The translations under genes were made by a program, and so were the position numbers. Shown here in pieces: positions 23,460-37,394 of a stretch of 64,000 nt of DNA. Numbering within the stretch: position 1 is the stretch's first letter; each line of letters begins with the position of its first letter. The stretch comes from Amphiduros pacificus (lineage: Eukaryota > Annelida > Polychaeta > Phyllodocida > Hesionidae), in the NCBI GenBank assembly GCA_949316495.1, contig OX439011.1, forward strand, positions 21,109,995-21,173,994. The letters run 5' to 3'. The notes under the pieces were generated by a model that saw nothing but the letters and a program-made list of their open reading frames with translations, did not search any database and was not told where the DNA came from.

Positions 23460-24469
23460 TCTATAACAGTTATTCCAAAATCTGGTAATTTACAAAATCC
23501 AGATAAAAGGAATTTATCAGAAAAGTAACATCACAGTGTGCCTTGTTATTAATCCACTTGTTGCATGTGATAAATCCCGAAATAAGAAAAATACAGAAAT
23601 AACAAGACACCTGATTGAAAATCACGACCAGGATGTGAGCAGGTAAACAGTGTCCGCAAGGAGACCACTGTTATCTGTGCCTGGGATGAGCTGCTTGAGT
23701 CCAGTGTAATGTTGACGGCCTGCCAGGTGTCAGTCTAAACTCAACACTTGCTGACACCTACCAATCATGTGTATAATGTATATATACCTAGCCCAGGATG
23801 CAGGCCTCGAGGTCCATCATTATTGCACACTGCAAACACATGCTGCGTAGAGTTGTCCAAGGTACAAACTGCTGGGCCACCCACAATGGTCTGCTCCCTA
23901 GAGGTCTATCTAGAGGTCTATCTAGAGGTCTCTCTGGAGGTCTACTGTGAGATCTATCTTGTTGTCTCTCTGGATGTCTATTTGGAGGTCGCCCAGGAGG
24001 TCACTCTAGAGGTCATGCTGAATGTCTCTCAGGAGGTCACTCTAGAGGTCATGCTGGATATCTCTCGAGAGGTCTTTCTGGAGGTGTCTATGGAGGTCTA
24101 TTGTGTGGTCTATCTAGTCGTCTCTTGATGTCTATCTAGAGGTCTATCTGGAGGTCTATCTTTATGATATAACCCAGTCCAGTTACGTCACCCCCAGACA
24201 CTGAGTGTCATTCTATCTATGGCTTCTTGTTACACCAATACTGCACCCCAGATCACAAAACACTGGCGGCTGGCTCACAGAGTCCTTACTGTCGACTGAG
24301 GGCACACTTAGGGTGATAGTAGCGGTGACAGGGCCTGGCCAGGATGTACCCCACCTGTCTGTCTGCTCCGATCAGCTCTATAATCCACACTTCTATTGTG
24401 CACAACTTCCTTTCTTACTTAACTAGTTGTCCTCCGCCATGTTCCCAGGTAGATATATATATGACCTCT

Positions 24470-24470
<1 letters not shown>
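23460..24470 (-). promoter_or_regulatory. Probable promoter and 5' UTR region of the 4231-codon exon
   Basis: On the minus strand a TATA-like ATATATATA run (about 24453-24461) lies just upstream of ACATGGCGGAGG (about 24430-24441), a YY1-like element commonly found at transcription starts. The ATG inside it gives only a five-codon uORF. Donor-like GTAAG sites at about 24417 and 24290, and an acceptor-like attaccag at about 23480, would allow a 5' UTR intron before the main ATG. An imperfect 12-base GGAGGTCTATCT repeat fills 23890-24160. Confidence 0.35.
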
Positions 24471-26070
<1,600 letters not shown>

Positions 26071-26078
26071 ATGCATCA

Positions 26079-27381
26079 ACCCTCAGCCCTGGTAACTCAT
26101 TGCACAACATTCGCTCCACACAATATTTGTGAACAAAACATCACTGCACCAAGGCAAATTGATGCAGGGGTAAAAAAACCCATAACATCTACTTCCTTTG
26201 ATAGCTTAGGTGTGTCAAGTATCATGAAACTGTCATCATTTACTCTAGAATTATTGATATGGGCCGGTGACCTTGAAAAGCAGGTTAAGGTCACCGTCCA
26301 TCAAACTCATCTGGAGTCATCCCAGATGCTTATGTGTGTCAATTTTCATGAAGCTGCCATCATTTGTTCTTGAGTTATCACGATGACAAGGATGATTTCA
26401 CATAATTGTCCCTGTGACCTTGAAAAGTAGGTGAAGGTCATGTTTCATAGAAAAAATTCTGAGGTCTTCACCAGATGCTTGTGTGTGTCAAATCTCATAA
26501 AGCTGCCATCATTCGTTCTTGAGTTATTGCGATTCTTGGGATTTCACATAATTGTCCGTGACCTTGAAAATTAGGTCAAGGTCGCCGTCCATTGAACTCG
26601 TCCGAGGTTTTCACCAGATGCTTTTGTGTGTCAAGTTTCATGAAGCTGCCATCATTAGTTCTCGTGTTATCGCGATGACAAGGATGATTTCACATAATTG
26701 TCCCTGTGACCTTGAAAAGTAGGTGAAGGTCATGTTTTATAGAAACAATTCTGAGGTCTTCACCAGATGCTTATGGGTGTCAAATCTCATTAAGCTGCCA
26801 TCATTTGTTCTTGAGTTTTTCTTGGGATTTCACATAATTGTCCCTGTGACCTTGAAAAATAGGTCAAGGTCACCGTCCATCAAACTCGTCCAAGGTTTTC
26901 ACCAGATGCTTATGTGTGTGAAGTTTCATGAAGCTGCCATCATTTGTTCTCGAGTTATCGCGATGACAAGATGATTTCACATAATTGTCCCTGTGACCTT
27001 GAAAAGTAGGTGAAGGTCATGTTTCATAGAAAAAACTCTGAGGTCCTTACCAGATACTTACGTGTGTCAAATCTCATAAAGCTACCATCATTCGTTCTTG
27101 AGTTATTGTGATTCTTGGGATTTCACATAATTGTCCCTGTGACCTTGAAAAATAGGTCAAGGTCGCCGTCCATCGAACTCGTCCGAGGTTTTCACCAGAT
27201 ACATATGTGTGTCAAGTTTCATGAAGCTGCCATCATTTGTTCTTGAGTTATCGCGATGACAAGGATGTTCGCTACAGACATACATACAGACATACATACA
27301 GACATACATACATACATACATACCCACGCCAGGAGTACTGCAATACCCTCAGCCTGATTACATCAGGGGCTGAGGGTAAAA
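26079..27381. mobile_element. Non-autonomous element with internal tandem units and a terminal hairpin
   Basis: About seven units of roughly 145 bp, alternating in two types, carry CACATAATTGTCCCTGTGAC and TGAAGCTGCCATCATTTGTT. The right end has a GACATACATACA run and a hairpin, ACCCTCAGCC...GGGCTGAGGGT; a matching ACCCTCAGCCCTG starts the left end. No coding capacity. This type of TGACCTTGAAA repeat is, from memory, common in mollusc genomes. Confidence 0.7.
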
Positions 27382-27384
27382 AGT

Positions 27385-28285
27385 ACATTTTCAGATAACA
27401 TTCTTGCTGTACTATGATATGAGGGTTTTTACCCAGAATGCCATAGTACATGGTTCTTTACTTATAGTGGTGGTAGAGGACTGCTATTTTAGTTTTGTTG
27501 ATGGCCTGGAGAGTATCCTGTGTCATAATCAGTCTGCATGTGTTTATGAGGATTGCCCATGACCAGTGAGTTTTCTGTCAGCACACATGCATGCTACACC
27601 TCCAATACAAACAGAAAATGCCGTGCCAGAATGCCAGACCAGAATACGGGTCCCTGTTCTGGAATGAGGCCTCTGTTCTGGAATGGTGCGGAATGATGCC
27701 ATTCCAACCAGTGATCACCAGCCCGGTCACGATAACATATCGCACGTCACCTGACTGCATAGCATCACACTGATAATATGCAGACTATAAAAAATACCAA
27801 AATGTTAGATTGTGACAAAATTAAAACCAAAATCCATCATTTACAAATGTGATACAAAAGAAATGTTGGGTAGATTTTCGAGGGGTAATATATAGATTTG
27901 TATGTTATTTGTCTGTGATAAAGGTAACTTACCTCTCAGAGTGACATTGAATTGTGGATAAAAATTCTTTTCCGCACAAAACTAAATACTTAGGAATTCT
28001 TATTATGTTCAGATAAATGCATATTTTCACATGTCTGAGCATATACTTATATTATCAAAGATTTCACTTAACCTGGAAATATAAAAAAAAATCTTAAATT
28101 GATTATTTGCTCGCGATCTGCTTTTGATTTATTTTTTTCGAGGTTGGATGGTTTGGAGCTAATCTGGCCCAGTTCAGGGATTATCTAAACATAATGTAGG
28201 TCAGTGAGATAATCCGCATGCCTATATTCCTATGGGATTATCACAACACTTTCACTTGGCATTCTCTCTTGGTTGCAGATACTAA
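27385..28285. other. No coding gene; strong minus-strand donor at 27931-27932
   Basis: CTGAGAG|gtaagttacc on the minus strand is nearly perfect, but the frames before it are closed. It could end a non-coding 5' exon of the 4231-codon isoform. GGGATTATC motifs occur at 28175-28243. Confidence 0.35.
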
Positions 28286-28286
28286 G

Positions 28287-28470
28287 CCTGGCTCAAGCCA
28301 AACATCTATTGGTCTCGCATAAACGTGACAAAATATAGTCACACATGGCTGCTGCATGACATCATCTGATCACGCACAACTGTTGTGTGACACTATTTGG
28401 TCACACACATTATTTAGCATAATGTGGTCACATGACGGTCGTGAGTAAGTAGATGTTTGGCTCCGACTGA
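28287..28470. mobile_element. MITE-like palindromic element
   Basis: Starts AAGCCAAACATCTATTGGTC and ends AGTAGATGTTTGGCTCCGAC; inverted ends, no ORF. Confidence 0.75.
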
Positions 28471-28654
28471 TGAACATTTCAGGTTCCTCATCTGTGATTT
28501 TTTCTTCATAAAACATTTTGTTTAAACCTAACGGGTCTAGTTGATGTATACATAGGCCACGACACACTATATATTCAAATATGTCTGTTTTTTAGTTTTG
28601 TTTCTGATGGTAAGATGCCTTTTATCAGTGATATATAGGCTGAACTAACATTAT

Positions 28655-28816
28655 CAGTTGGGGTTAAACATCTCTTTAGTCATGCATGAACGTGACTGAA
28701 TGATGTCACAACTAGCCATTACCTGACCTGATGTCATGCAATAACTATGCATGACTATATTTTGTCATGTTTATGCATGTTTATGCATGACCAAATAGAT
28801 GTTTGGCTTCAACTGA
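28655..28816. mobile_element. MITE-like palindromic element
   Basis: Second copy of the family 190 bp from the previous one; right end CCAAATAGATGTTTGGCTTC. Confidence 0.75.
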
Positions 28817-30295
28817 TTATGTTTCATGCAAGTCCTTGGTTCATTAGCCATGATATACCTATGTGAATGCATGAAATTGGTTTTTCTACTCTTTTTAACA
28901 TAAACCCGTAAATCTTTCTAAATCTGACTGGATGTAAGGAACTCAATCTAAAAGATTTATTCAAATGGCCTAAATATGACTTATCCTAATCTCAGAGTAT
29001 ATTACTCTAAGTCCTAATTGACTTCTCTGCAGAATGAGTTTCCTCATATCATAAAATTACCTCTCATCTGCATGTACATACAGAAAAACTCACATCTATA
29101 TGTGCAAATAACTTTGATGAAACCAATAAGGTTCACAACAAAACTGTTAAGCTATCATAGCCGACTGATCATTTATCTGCAGGTGACTTGATGTCTAATA
29201 CAATCTCAGATTCTATCCATTCTCGGATGTGGCTCCTTCCATATTTCATCTGTTCCACATCACACCTCCACTTTGCCTGGCACCTGTAAGTGCTGCCACC
29301 TGGCGAGCATAGTGCTCAAGCCTGGATGATCAACACTGATGAGTATTGTCTTATCTCTTGCTTTTTCAGTCAGTGGGACTCTCAGATTTCAACTGTATTT
29401 TAAACATACACAGGGCTTCACATTAAGGATTTAGGATACTGGCCCCAAAAAGTAGGCCACCCTCGAATCTGGCTATTTTGTTCTAAACTACTGGCCTATG
29501 ATATTAAACAGTGAAAAGTAGGGAAATTTTACTTGCGCCAGAGGTATTTGAAAACCACTGGTCCATACTGGCCCAGAGGCTAAAAAAATAAAAACTTCAA
29601 GGTCACTGGGCCAGTGCTAATTTCATATTTTTCTGATAAATCACACTTCTATTGGAGGCAGGAACATCATATTTTTCCTGATCAAACATTGAGTGGTATG
29701 AGAGACCCTGAGCATGTAAACACCAGCTTCTCAGAGATCACAGGAGATGACCTACTTACAACAGACACAGCTGTCTCTCAGGATTAGAGAGATCATCTAT
29801 CTCTTGCTTGATCTAAGCCAGGGATTATCTGCTGGGAATCCTGGCCCTACTCTGCTAGTAGACAGATAATCCCTGCAGGTTTATGTGATGAAAGCCACAG
29901 CAAAACATCTGTACTTCACTCAAGACTCGCAGCGGTATTCTCAGGACCAATCCTATGGGGTATTAAAACTCAAGCACAGGAACGCAGCAAAGTATTAATC
30001 TTAAGTGCTCCAGAGTATAATCACAAGATCTGGCCAGTGTTTGTGTAAGGATGCTGATGTTTGCATTGAGTGAATCCGGGAAGAAGACTTAAGAGCCCTC
30101 CTCATCACATCATCAAAGTCATCATCAAATTCTGAACTTAATCCTGTACCCGTCTTCACTGTGGAGTCACATGACCCACTGTGGAGTCACATGACCCGTT
30201 ATCATTGATAAGGCTAATCTTTATATATCTTTATATATCTTGCTCTCTGAAACTTTTAATCCTCAGTTAACAGGATCTTACTTTGATCCACATAT

Positions 30296-30335
<40 letters not shown>

Positions 30336-31735
30336 CAAGCAACCTTCATATTAAAATTTAAACTGTTTGTCATACAGTTCCAATGAAAGTTGTACCAAGT
30401 TCCAATTCATGAGTTAAAACTGTGACATACAGCAGATATCATTAAGGTCTATAATCCACAATGAAAAACTGGGACAGACTTATGTTTTTTTGGCTTAAAT
30501 GTGTTCAAAGTAATGTTATTTGTTCATTTAGCACAGAAAAAGTAAACTCAACCAGCTAGTCTTAATTTTTTATTATTTATATTGAACCCGTTTTAACGGT
30601 AGTTACAACTCAGTTCGACTCAGTTTTTGCAGCTGGTGACTTATATCAAGTATTTATATTTTCTTTATTTAATGTCATCCAAAGAATAATCAAACTTTTT
30701 GGGACATTTTAGATATAATCATGGCATAAAATATGAATTATCATTAAATGAGTTGGGTATTTCAAAATCTCATGCAAACGAGTTTGTCCATCATGTGTGC
30801 CGAAGGCAGTTACGTAAATATACGAGACCACACGAAGTTCTCTCCCGATGCTTCAAACTGATTGTGGATTATAGACCACAGAAAAGTTCACAAAGATGGT
30901 AAAGCCAAAAAACCATTTCATTATCACACAATAATATATTTTTTAAAGTGAAGTATACCAACAGAATGTAACTCCCACTGTTATCGCTATTTATACCAGA
31001 GTCCTTTTCTTTGATATAAATAAGGGACCCGCATCACACGTCTAACATGTGACTGCATTAAGAGCTGCAAGTTTTTGTGGTCCTCTGATAGTGGAGCCCC
31101 CTGGTGAAAAAACCACCATCAATCTAGTGGATTCTTCAGCTTTGCCTGTCACATGCAAGACGTACCTGAGAATAAGACTGCTGTTAGCAAACGCACGGCA
31201 AACATGCTCGGCTTGCTGTAAATTATAAAGCGCAAAGACACCCTGAAGATGTCACACACTTTGTATCCTTGCATCATATACTTCTTGTCCCTTATATTGA
31301 TATAACAAGGTTACATATTGAGCAATTCATAACCAAACACTCGACTATTATGTTAAATATGAGGATATATCAATCATGAACAGGATATTTTATCATGATT
31401 AATATCCCAATTATTTTTGTTTTTAATCTGACTGTTTTGTGTATTCATTCAAGATTATCAGAGCAGAGCCTGGTGGCTGAAAAGAGCTCACATGATTACG
31501 CGCCATGAAATATCATATAAATATGGAGGTATTTGTGTATTCTTATCATTTCAATCATCTAATCAGATAGAATAAGCTCCAATTTTTAAGAAATATGTCA
31601 CTAAAATCCCACCATGGAACAGTTTAGTATTCAAGGTATAGAAAATCCTAACTTTTATTGTTATTATCTTTAGACCTGTCTCAGCGATGAGTTATGAATA
31701 GCAACATGAGGGGTAAGATAGTGTGATACACAGAG
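28816..31735. other. No gene supported
   Basis: Holds a diverged repeat with CTGGCCC/GGGCCAG fragments at 29410-29640, a 12-bp-stem inverted repeat (AGGGATTATCTG...CAGATAATCCCT, 29820-29874), CTCF-like cores at 29291-29315 and 31091-31108, a (TA)16 run at 30303-30332, and a 67-codon plus-strand ORF at 30699-30902 of unknown meaning. Confidence 0.5.
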
Positions 31736-31744
31736 CTGCCAGTA

Positions 31745-32090
31745 GGTGGTGCCTTCATCACGTTCTAGTATACAGCAGCCCCAGACATACAGGAATTTAG
31801 CCCACTGTCGCATATAGAGGGCGACACCATCTCACTCTAGTCTACAGCAGCCCTAGACATACAGGAATTTAGCCCACTGTCACATATAGAGGGCAACACC
31901 ATCTCACTCTAGTCTACAGCAGCCCTAGACATACAGGAATTTAGCCCACTGTCACATATAGAGGGCGACACCATCTCACTCTAGTCTACAGCAGCCCTAG
32001 ACATACAGGAATTTAGCCGTCACATATAGAGGGCGACACCATCTCACTCTAGTCTACAGCAGCCCTAGACATACAGGAATTTAGCCCACT
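31745..32090. repeat. 72-bp minisatellite, about five copies
   Basis: Units include ATATAGAGGGCGACACCATC and CAGCCCTAGACATACAGGAA. The AGAGGGCGACA part resembles half a CTCF core. A CTCF-like CCAGTAGGTGGTGCC precedes it at 31739-31753. Confidence 0.92.
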
Positions 32091-32215
32091 GGGTCTATTT
32101 TGTGCTGTGAGGGTCTATTTTGTGCTGTGAGGGCCTATTTTGTGCTGTGAGGGTCTATTTTGTGCTGTGAGAGTCTATTTTGTGCTGTGAGGGTCTATTT
32201 TGTGCTGTGAGGGTC
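32091..32215. repeat. 20-bp minisatellite, about six copies
   Basis: GGGTCTATTTTGTGCTGTGA units directly follow the 72-bp array. Confidence 0.93.
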
Positions 32216-32219
32216 TCCA

Positions 32220-33200
32220 CAGGGAGGGGAGTGAAGCTCAGTCAATAGAGAATCTTCAAAGTTGCAAATAATCTTAATTTGTATAAAAAAAAATCACTAA
32301 GATTTTCTTTAAATAAGTGTTTTAGCTGACTTTTTGTCAGTATTCGTGGTATGAGGCAGGAATCTTGCTCTCCACTTGGCTTCTGCTACCACTCAGACTC
32401 AGGAGTGTGGGGAGATTTATTGACCACCAGAGGACACTACTATCCCGCTACAAACACACCACTGCCAACAAACTGTTTCTTTTTAATGCCACCAGTTATT
32501 CATTGAAGATAAGAATATAATATCAAAATGGCTAGGTTACCATGGTTACAATAACTGAGTTATCACTGGGACATACAGGCAACAGAATAGAAGAGTTCAT
32601 CTATTTTTGCTATTAATTATGGTGGTCAGATAATAAAAAGAAAAATAACCTATGGTGCTAAATAAATTTAGAAATAATGTTCTTCATTCCTTCACGTTTT
32701 GCTTAATTGATACATTTCAATAAAGTTCTTATTTATACAAATGATTCAATAGAATGCTCACATTTTATGATAATAACTGACTTTTAATGTTCTGTTTATC
32801 CATGAAACAACTCACTCAAAAAGCTTTCATTTTTAAATGATATGACTCACTGAAATGCTCTCATTTAATATCAATATAACTCACTTAAACATTTTTACAT
32901 TATGACGATACATATGAATTTTATGTTTTCCCTTCATGCATAAAATGACTCACTTGACTCACTTTTCACATTTATGACTCATTCCACTCTGTTTCCTTTA
33001 TATAAATACACATATCTGTCATATTTGTAAACAAATACCATCACAGTAAACTTCAGAGTGAATGGAGAGAATCCGAAAATAATCTGGCAATATTCACAGT
33101 GAGAGACACGACATATTCTTCCTTCTCAAATCTTTGCTATCTTAACATATAGGAGAACATCACAACAAATTAACTTAGAAGAAAAACATGACTCATATGT
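32220..33200. other. No gene seen
   Basis: AT-rich; holds a CTCF-like GACCACCAGAGGACACTA (32422-32439) and an X-box-like GTTACCATGGTTAC (32536-32549). Confidence 0.5.
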
Positions 33201-33205
33201 CTTAC

Positions 33206-33256
33206 CCTATGATGCTGGTTGTGGATGTACGAGTAACTGATGACATGTTTTTCCAT
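33206..33256 (-). CDS. Candidate short alternative first exon, 17 codons
   Basis: ATG-GAA lies in an ideal context (A at -3, G at +4) with an in-frame TAA eight codons upstream. It encodes MEKHVISYSYIHNQHHR and reaches AGG|gtaaga, a strong donor in phase 0. Like the giant exons it begins Met-Glu and leaves in phase 0. The DNA 150-350 bases upstream carries a YY1-like AAGATGGC and an RFX X-box-like site. It could be the 5' end of a short isoform lacking the giant N-terminal regions. Without transcripts it remains a candidate. Confidence 0.3.
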
Positions 33257-33389
33257 GTTCTTCTCTGTGATCTGTGATTATCTGATATCCTCAAAATGTC
33301 ACCCACAAAGTAACAAGATTGACAAATAAACAAGCAAACGGTAAACGGAACATTGTGAACCTTTCCTCTTACAATTAGACCTCTTGCCC

Positions 33390-33560
33390 TGAATTCAAGA
33401 TGGCTTCCATGCAATATGTCGGTAACTATGGCAACCACACCTGTCCGGGGAGTGTGATTGGCTCAACTTGTGCCACTCTGATAGTTTATTTACCCTAACT
33501 GTTCTGTTCTCATCATCTGGCCATGGGAGCCCATTCCAATAAACTGATCTGTCAGAGTTT
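33390..33560 (-). promoter_or_regulatory. Promoter-like segment upstream of the 17-codon candidate exon
   Basis: Contains AAGATGGC (YY1-like, about 33398) and GTAACTATGGCAAC (33422-33435), an RFX X-box with one mismatch in one half. It lies 150-300 bases upstream of the candidate ATG at 33256 on the minus strand. Confidence 0.25.
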
Positions 33561-33929
33561 GTTTTCTTTTCCTTCAAGCTTTCCCTCACCCCTCCCTTGA
33601 CCTCCTGACTGGTTCACACATTGCAAGAGATACAAATGTTTGTCCAGTTCACTGACAAACCATAGTGTTATTGCAATAAGCAATCCCAAAGTTTGCTCTG
33701 TGAGGGCAAAGAATTCCTATCTAACTCATGTGCTTGCATTAAGTGTTCCACTTTCTTTGCTCACTTCAACTCTTGTTTATTAACAGTGTGAATCTTCACC
33801 AAAAAAATCTGAACTGTACATGTTAAAACTTCTAGAACAGATTTAATCAAATATATTCAAATTATTATTATGCTCACAACCTGTGTGTTAGGTGGGACCA
33901 CTCCTATGAAACACATCATCCACTCCAGT

Positions 33930-34195
33930 ATTACTCTGGTATCATCACACTCCGGTATCATCACACTCCGGTATCATCACACTCCGGTATCAACATGCTC
34001 TGGTATCATGATACTCCGGTATCGTGATACTCTGGTATCATCACACTCCGGTATCAACATGCTCTGGTATCGTGATACACCGGTATCGAGATACTCCGGT
34101 CATATTCTGGGATCGTCATACTCTAGTATCGTGATACTCTACTTTCATCACACTCCGGTATCATCACACTCCGGCACTGTGATACTCCAGTATAG
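33930..34195. repeat. 15-bp-type minisatellite
   Basis: Imperfect CACTCCGGTATCATCA units; about 15 copies. Confidence 0.85.
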
Positions 34196-34569
34196 GTATG
34201 ATCATTTTTGTCCACACATTGCTCCTTAACTTTTGTTAAATACCTTTATAATTATCTGATCTATTTTGCTTAGAACACTTGTGGAATATATCTATAACTT
34301 GTTGGATTTCTTTTCCTCTAAACACTTGTGAAATATATATATAATATATAACAAAGTTTGCAAATATCAGTGACCAGGTAGCCCGGAATGCATAGTTGAC
34401 CTTTGATCCAAACATAAACACTCTCCTCCTCTGAGTTATGTTTTTCTGCTATCATCATGACAGAGACGGCCAAAAATATCAGCTTATCTCAGACTACATG
34501 GACGCTTAGAGTAATATAGACCACATTACTGCAAGATACACGCTACTAATACAAAACTGATCACACCAC

Positions 34570-35195
34570 AAACTAAAACAGTGACATCATACCACAAGCC
34601 CATACCCCGGGGTGATAACATACCACAAGCCCATACCCCAGGGTGATATCATGCCACAAGCCCATACCCCAGAGTGATATCATACCAGAAGCCCATACCC
34701 CAGAGTGATATCATACCCCAAGCCCATACCCCAGGGTGATATCATACCACAAGCCCATACCCCAGAGTGACATCATACCAGAAACCCATGCCCCAGAGTG
34801 ATATCATACCACAAGCCCATGCCCCAGGGTGACATCATACCACAAGCCCATACCCCAGAGTGACATCATACCACAAGCCCATGCCCCAGAGTGATATCAT
34901 ACCACAAATCCATACCCCAGGGTGACATCATACCACAAGCCCATGCCCCAGAGTGATATCATACCACAAGCCCATGCCCCAGGGTGACATCATACCACAA
35001 GCCCATACCCCAGAGTGACATCATACCACAAGCCCATACCCCAGAGTGACATCATACCACAAGCCCATACCCCAGGGTGACATCATACCACAAGCCCATA
35101 CCCCAGAGTGATATCATACCCCAGGGTGACATCATACCAGAAACCCATTCCCCTGGGTGACATTATACCACAAACCCATACCCCAGAGTGACATC
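34570..35195. repeat. 31-bp minisatellite, about 19 copies
   Basis: CATACCCCAGAGTGACATCA followed by TACCACAAGCC; alternating GAGTG/GGGTG and GACATC/GATATC variants. Confidence 0.94.
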
Positions 35196-35689
35196 ACTCC
35201 CTTCCTTAGTCACATCATACAACAAGACATAATTATAAATTTGCATACACACAAATATGTTTCAATGAAAGTTTAAAATTTAAAACAAAATTGCAATATG
35301 CACAAAAGAAAACAAACAAGTCTAACCAGACACTCCGTCTTTGTCATCCTGATGTTAGTGCCCTATCCATGCTTTTATATGTAACATACTAATACCACCT
35401 GCACCTTTTTCACTTGTTTCCTCCTGCGGTACCAGTTCCGTCCTTTGTGCCTATCCTGCCCCATCCCATAATCCCTGCTATGAGTCCTGCTATATGTCCT
35501 GCTATATGTCCTGCTATGAGTCCTGCTGTGAGTCCTGCTATGGCAGGGACCCATCTCAGCATCAGCACCTGCTCATCACCTTATCTCCCTCCTTAATATC
35601 AACATAAAATCCATCCACATCCTGTATCTGCCATCTTAATATCATCATCTTCTCTATGTTTTTTTATATGTTTTATCCTTTCTTTTTCT

Positions 35690-35830
35690 TCTGCAGGTGA
35701 TGCATGCTGAGTGGTTAGGAGGATGACTGTGACCAGAGCATGTAACCATGGTAACCCCGTGCCAGCATCCTGTCTGAGCCCAGGTGAGGGTACAAACCGC
35801 TGGGTCACCTGTCCAACCAAAACACCCCCA
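35690..35830 (+). other. Old SINE head or non-coding exon
   Basis: The plus strand has a textbook acceptor (cctttctttttcttctgcag) and, 86 bases later, GAGCCCAG|gtgagg. All three frames between are closed, so an exon would be non-coding. TGCTGAGTGGTTAGGA resembles a tRNA box A, so a decayed tRNA-derived SINE is the alternative. Confidence 0.3.
35742..35755. promoter_or_regulatory. RFX X-box palindrome
   Basis: GTAACCATGGTAAC is a full inverted-repeat match to the X-box consensus. Confidence 0.35.
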
Positions 35831-36171
35831 GTCTAAGATTCCACTATCATATTTACCCCCAGTGTATATCCAACCATCCAATCATTTACTTTTTGCCAAC
35901 ATTTGATACATCTGGCTGGTGAGTCAGATGGAGACTTCATGAATAAAGAAATCTTTTTGTCGCATACGTACAACAATGAAAGAATACTAGACATTTAAAT
36001 TAAATCCTGTCAAAGAAACATGGATTCTGAAATTAAAACTGATACTCTTTTTATTTTGCCTAGACTCTTATATTGGAACAAAGCCTTGCCATTCAAGTTT
36101 AAAAGCTTATTGATAAAAGAAAATACCTCTTGTTATTTAGCACAGATTCTGATATCACAATATATTTTTTG

Positions 36172-36480
36172 TCAATCTGAATATTGAAATCTAAGAGTAA
36201 AATATATTTCATTTGTATCAAGGGGTTTCCCTTCTCCAATGGGAAGGGCCTTCACAGTAAATAGTACCACTCCTCTTATTGGATGGTCCTTGGCAGTACA
36301 AGGTTCACCTACCGGTACTCTAGTTGGATGATCCTTAGCGGTATAAGGTTCCCATCCTCTAGTTAGATAGTCTTTGGTGGTAAAAGGCTCCCTTACTCTA
36401 ATTGGATGGTCCTTGCCGAATAAAGGTTCCACTGCTCCAGGTAAATGATCCTTGGCATTACAAGGTTCCCCTTCTCTTGC
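36172..36480. repeat. Imperfect repeat of about 45-50 bp
   Basis: On the minus strand GAACCTTGTACTGCCAAGGA-type units recur five to six times and read as EP(F/Y/C)T(A/T)KDHP(I/T)R. No start or good splice sites define a gene. Confidence 0.6.
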
Positions 36481-36578
36481 GGGGATGCATGCGAGCTAAT
36501 GTCATGCTGTATAGCTGACCTCACTGGCACAGCATCCTCATGAGTAATGGTGGGGAAATGTCCTGTGTCTTCAAACTC

Positions 36579-36598
36579 ACACCAGGGGGCACTAGAAT
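36579..36598 (+). promoter_or_regulatory. CTCF-like motif
   Basis: CACACCAGGGGGCACTAGA is close to the core consensus; it stands alone in intergenic/intronic DNA. Confidence 0.4.
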
Positions 36599-36984
36599 GA
36601 AGGTGCTGCCCCCTGCCCACTGGTGGTGGAATCGTAATCAATCAGGAATGAATCCCGGGGCAGTTTTGGGAATGACATTCCGGGTATGCCCGCCGTCTGT
36701 GGCTTGACCTTTCTCACATATTCATAGAATATCTGCGATCTAAAATAATTCTCATCTCCAGCTTCTATCAGTGTCACATATCAGAAAAGTCGGAAATTAT
36801 TTTGCCTGTGACTGGAGTATTTATCATGAAATCTAATCATAAAATATGGCGCAGCTTATGGCAGCTGCTAAATTTTGTTACTTACATTATTTTTTCAGCT
36901 GCAGAGGAAGTTAATTGATGACTACATTGAGGAAATAGCAGCTTTCTGTAAACCTTTCATACACTAGTTATATAATTTGAATAG

Positions 36985-37150
36985 ATAGGGGACCTGGATA
37001 GATAGGGGACCTGGATAGATGGGGTACCGGGATAGATTGGGGACCTGGATTGATAGGGGACCTGGATATATTGGGGACCTGGATAGATTGGGGACCTGGA
37101 TTGATAGGGGACCTGGATATATTGGGGACCTGGATTGATAGGGCACACGG
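36985..37150. repeat. 16-18-bp minisatellite
   Basis: GGGGACCTGGATAGAT units, about nine copies. Confidence 0.9.
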
Positions 37151-37279
37151 TTAGATAGAACACATAGGTCGAAAGGACACTTTGAGGAACAAATGTATCA
37201 ACTTCTGCTATTTTCTCTCCTTTCAAGAATTCCTGTGAAATGGAACATTTTGCCCTGAGCAAGATCCACAGAGCAAACT

Positions 37280-37392
37280 GTCAGCATCAGCACCAACATC
37301 AGCACCAACATCAGCATCAGCGTCAGCACCAACATCAGTGTCAGCATCAGTGTCAGCATCAGTGTCATCATCAGTGTCAGCGTCAGCATCCA
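37280..37392. repeat. CATCAG-type short tandem repeat
   Basis: CAGCATCAGTGT and CATCAGCACCAA hexamer-based units. Confidence 0.9.
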
Positions 37393-37394
37393 TA

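Noticed and set aside
30280-30296. Minus-strand MWIK leader before gtaaga
   Set aside because: Four codons beside a TA microsatellite; likely chance.
30699-30902. 67-codon plus-strand ORF ending near a gtaaag donor
   Set aside because: No recognised domain, no acceptor, no neighbouring exon on that strand.
36592-36777. Minus-strand ORF containing GMSFPKLPRDSFLIDY
   Set aside because: Protein-like in part, but begins with GTG, lacks a usable donor and ends at a stop with no splice support.
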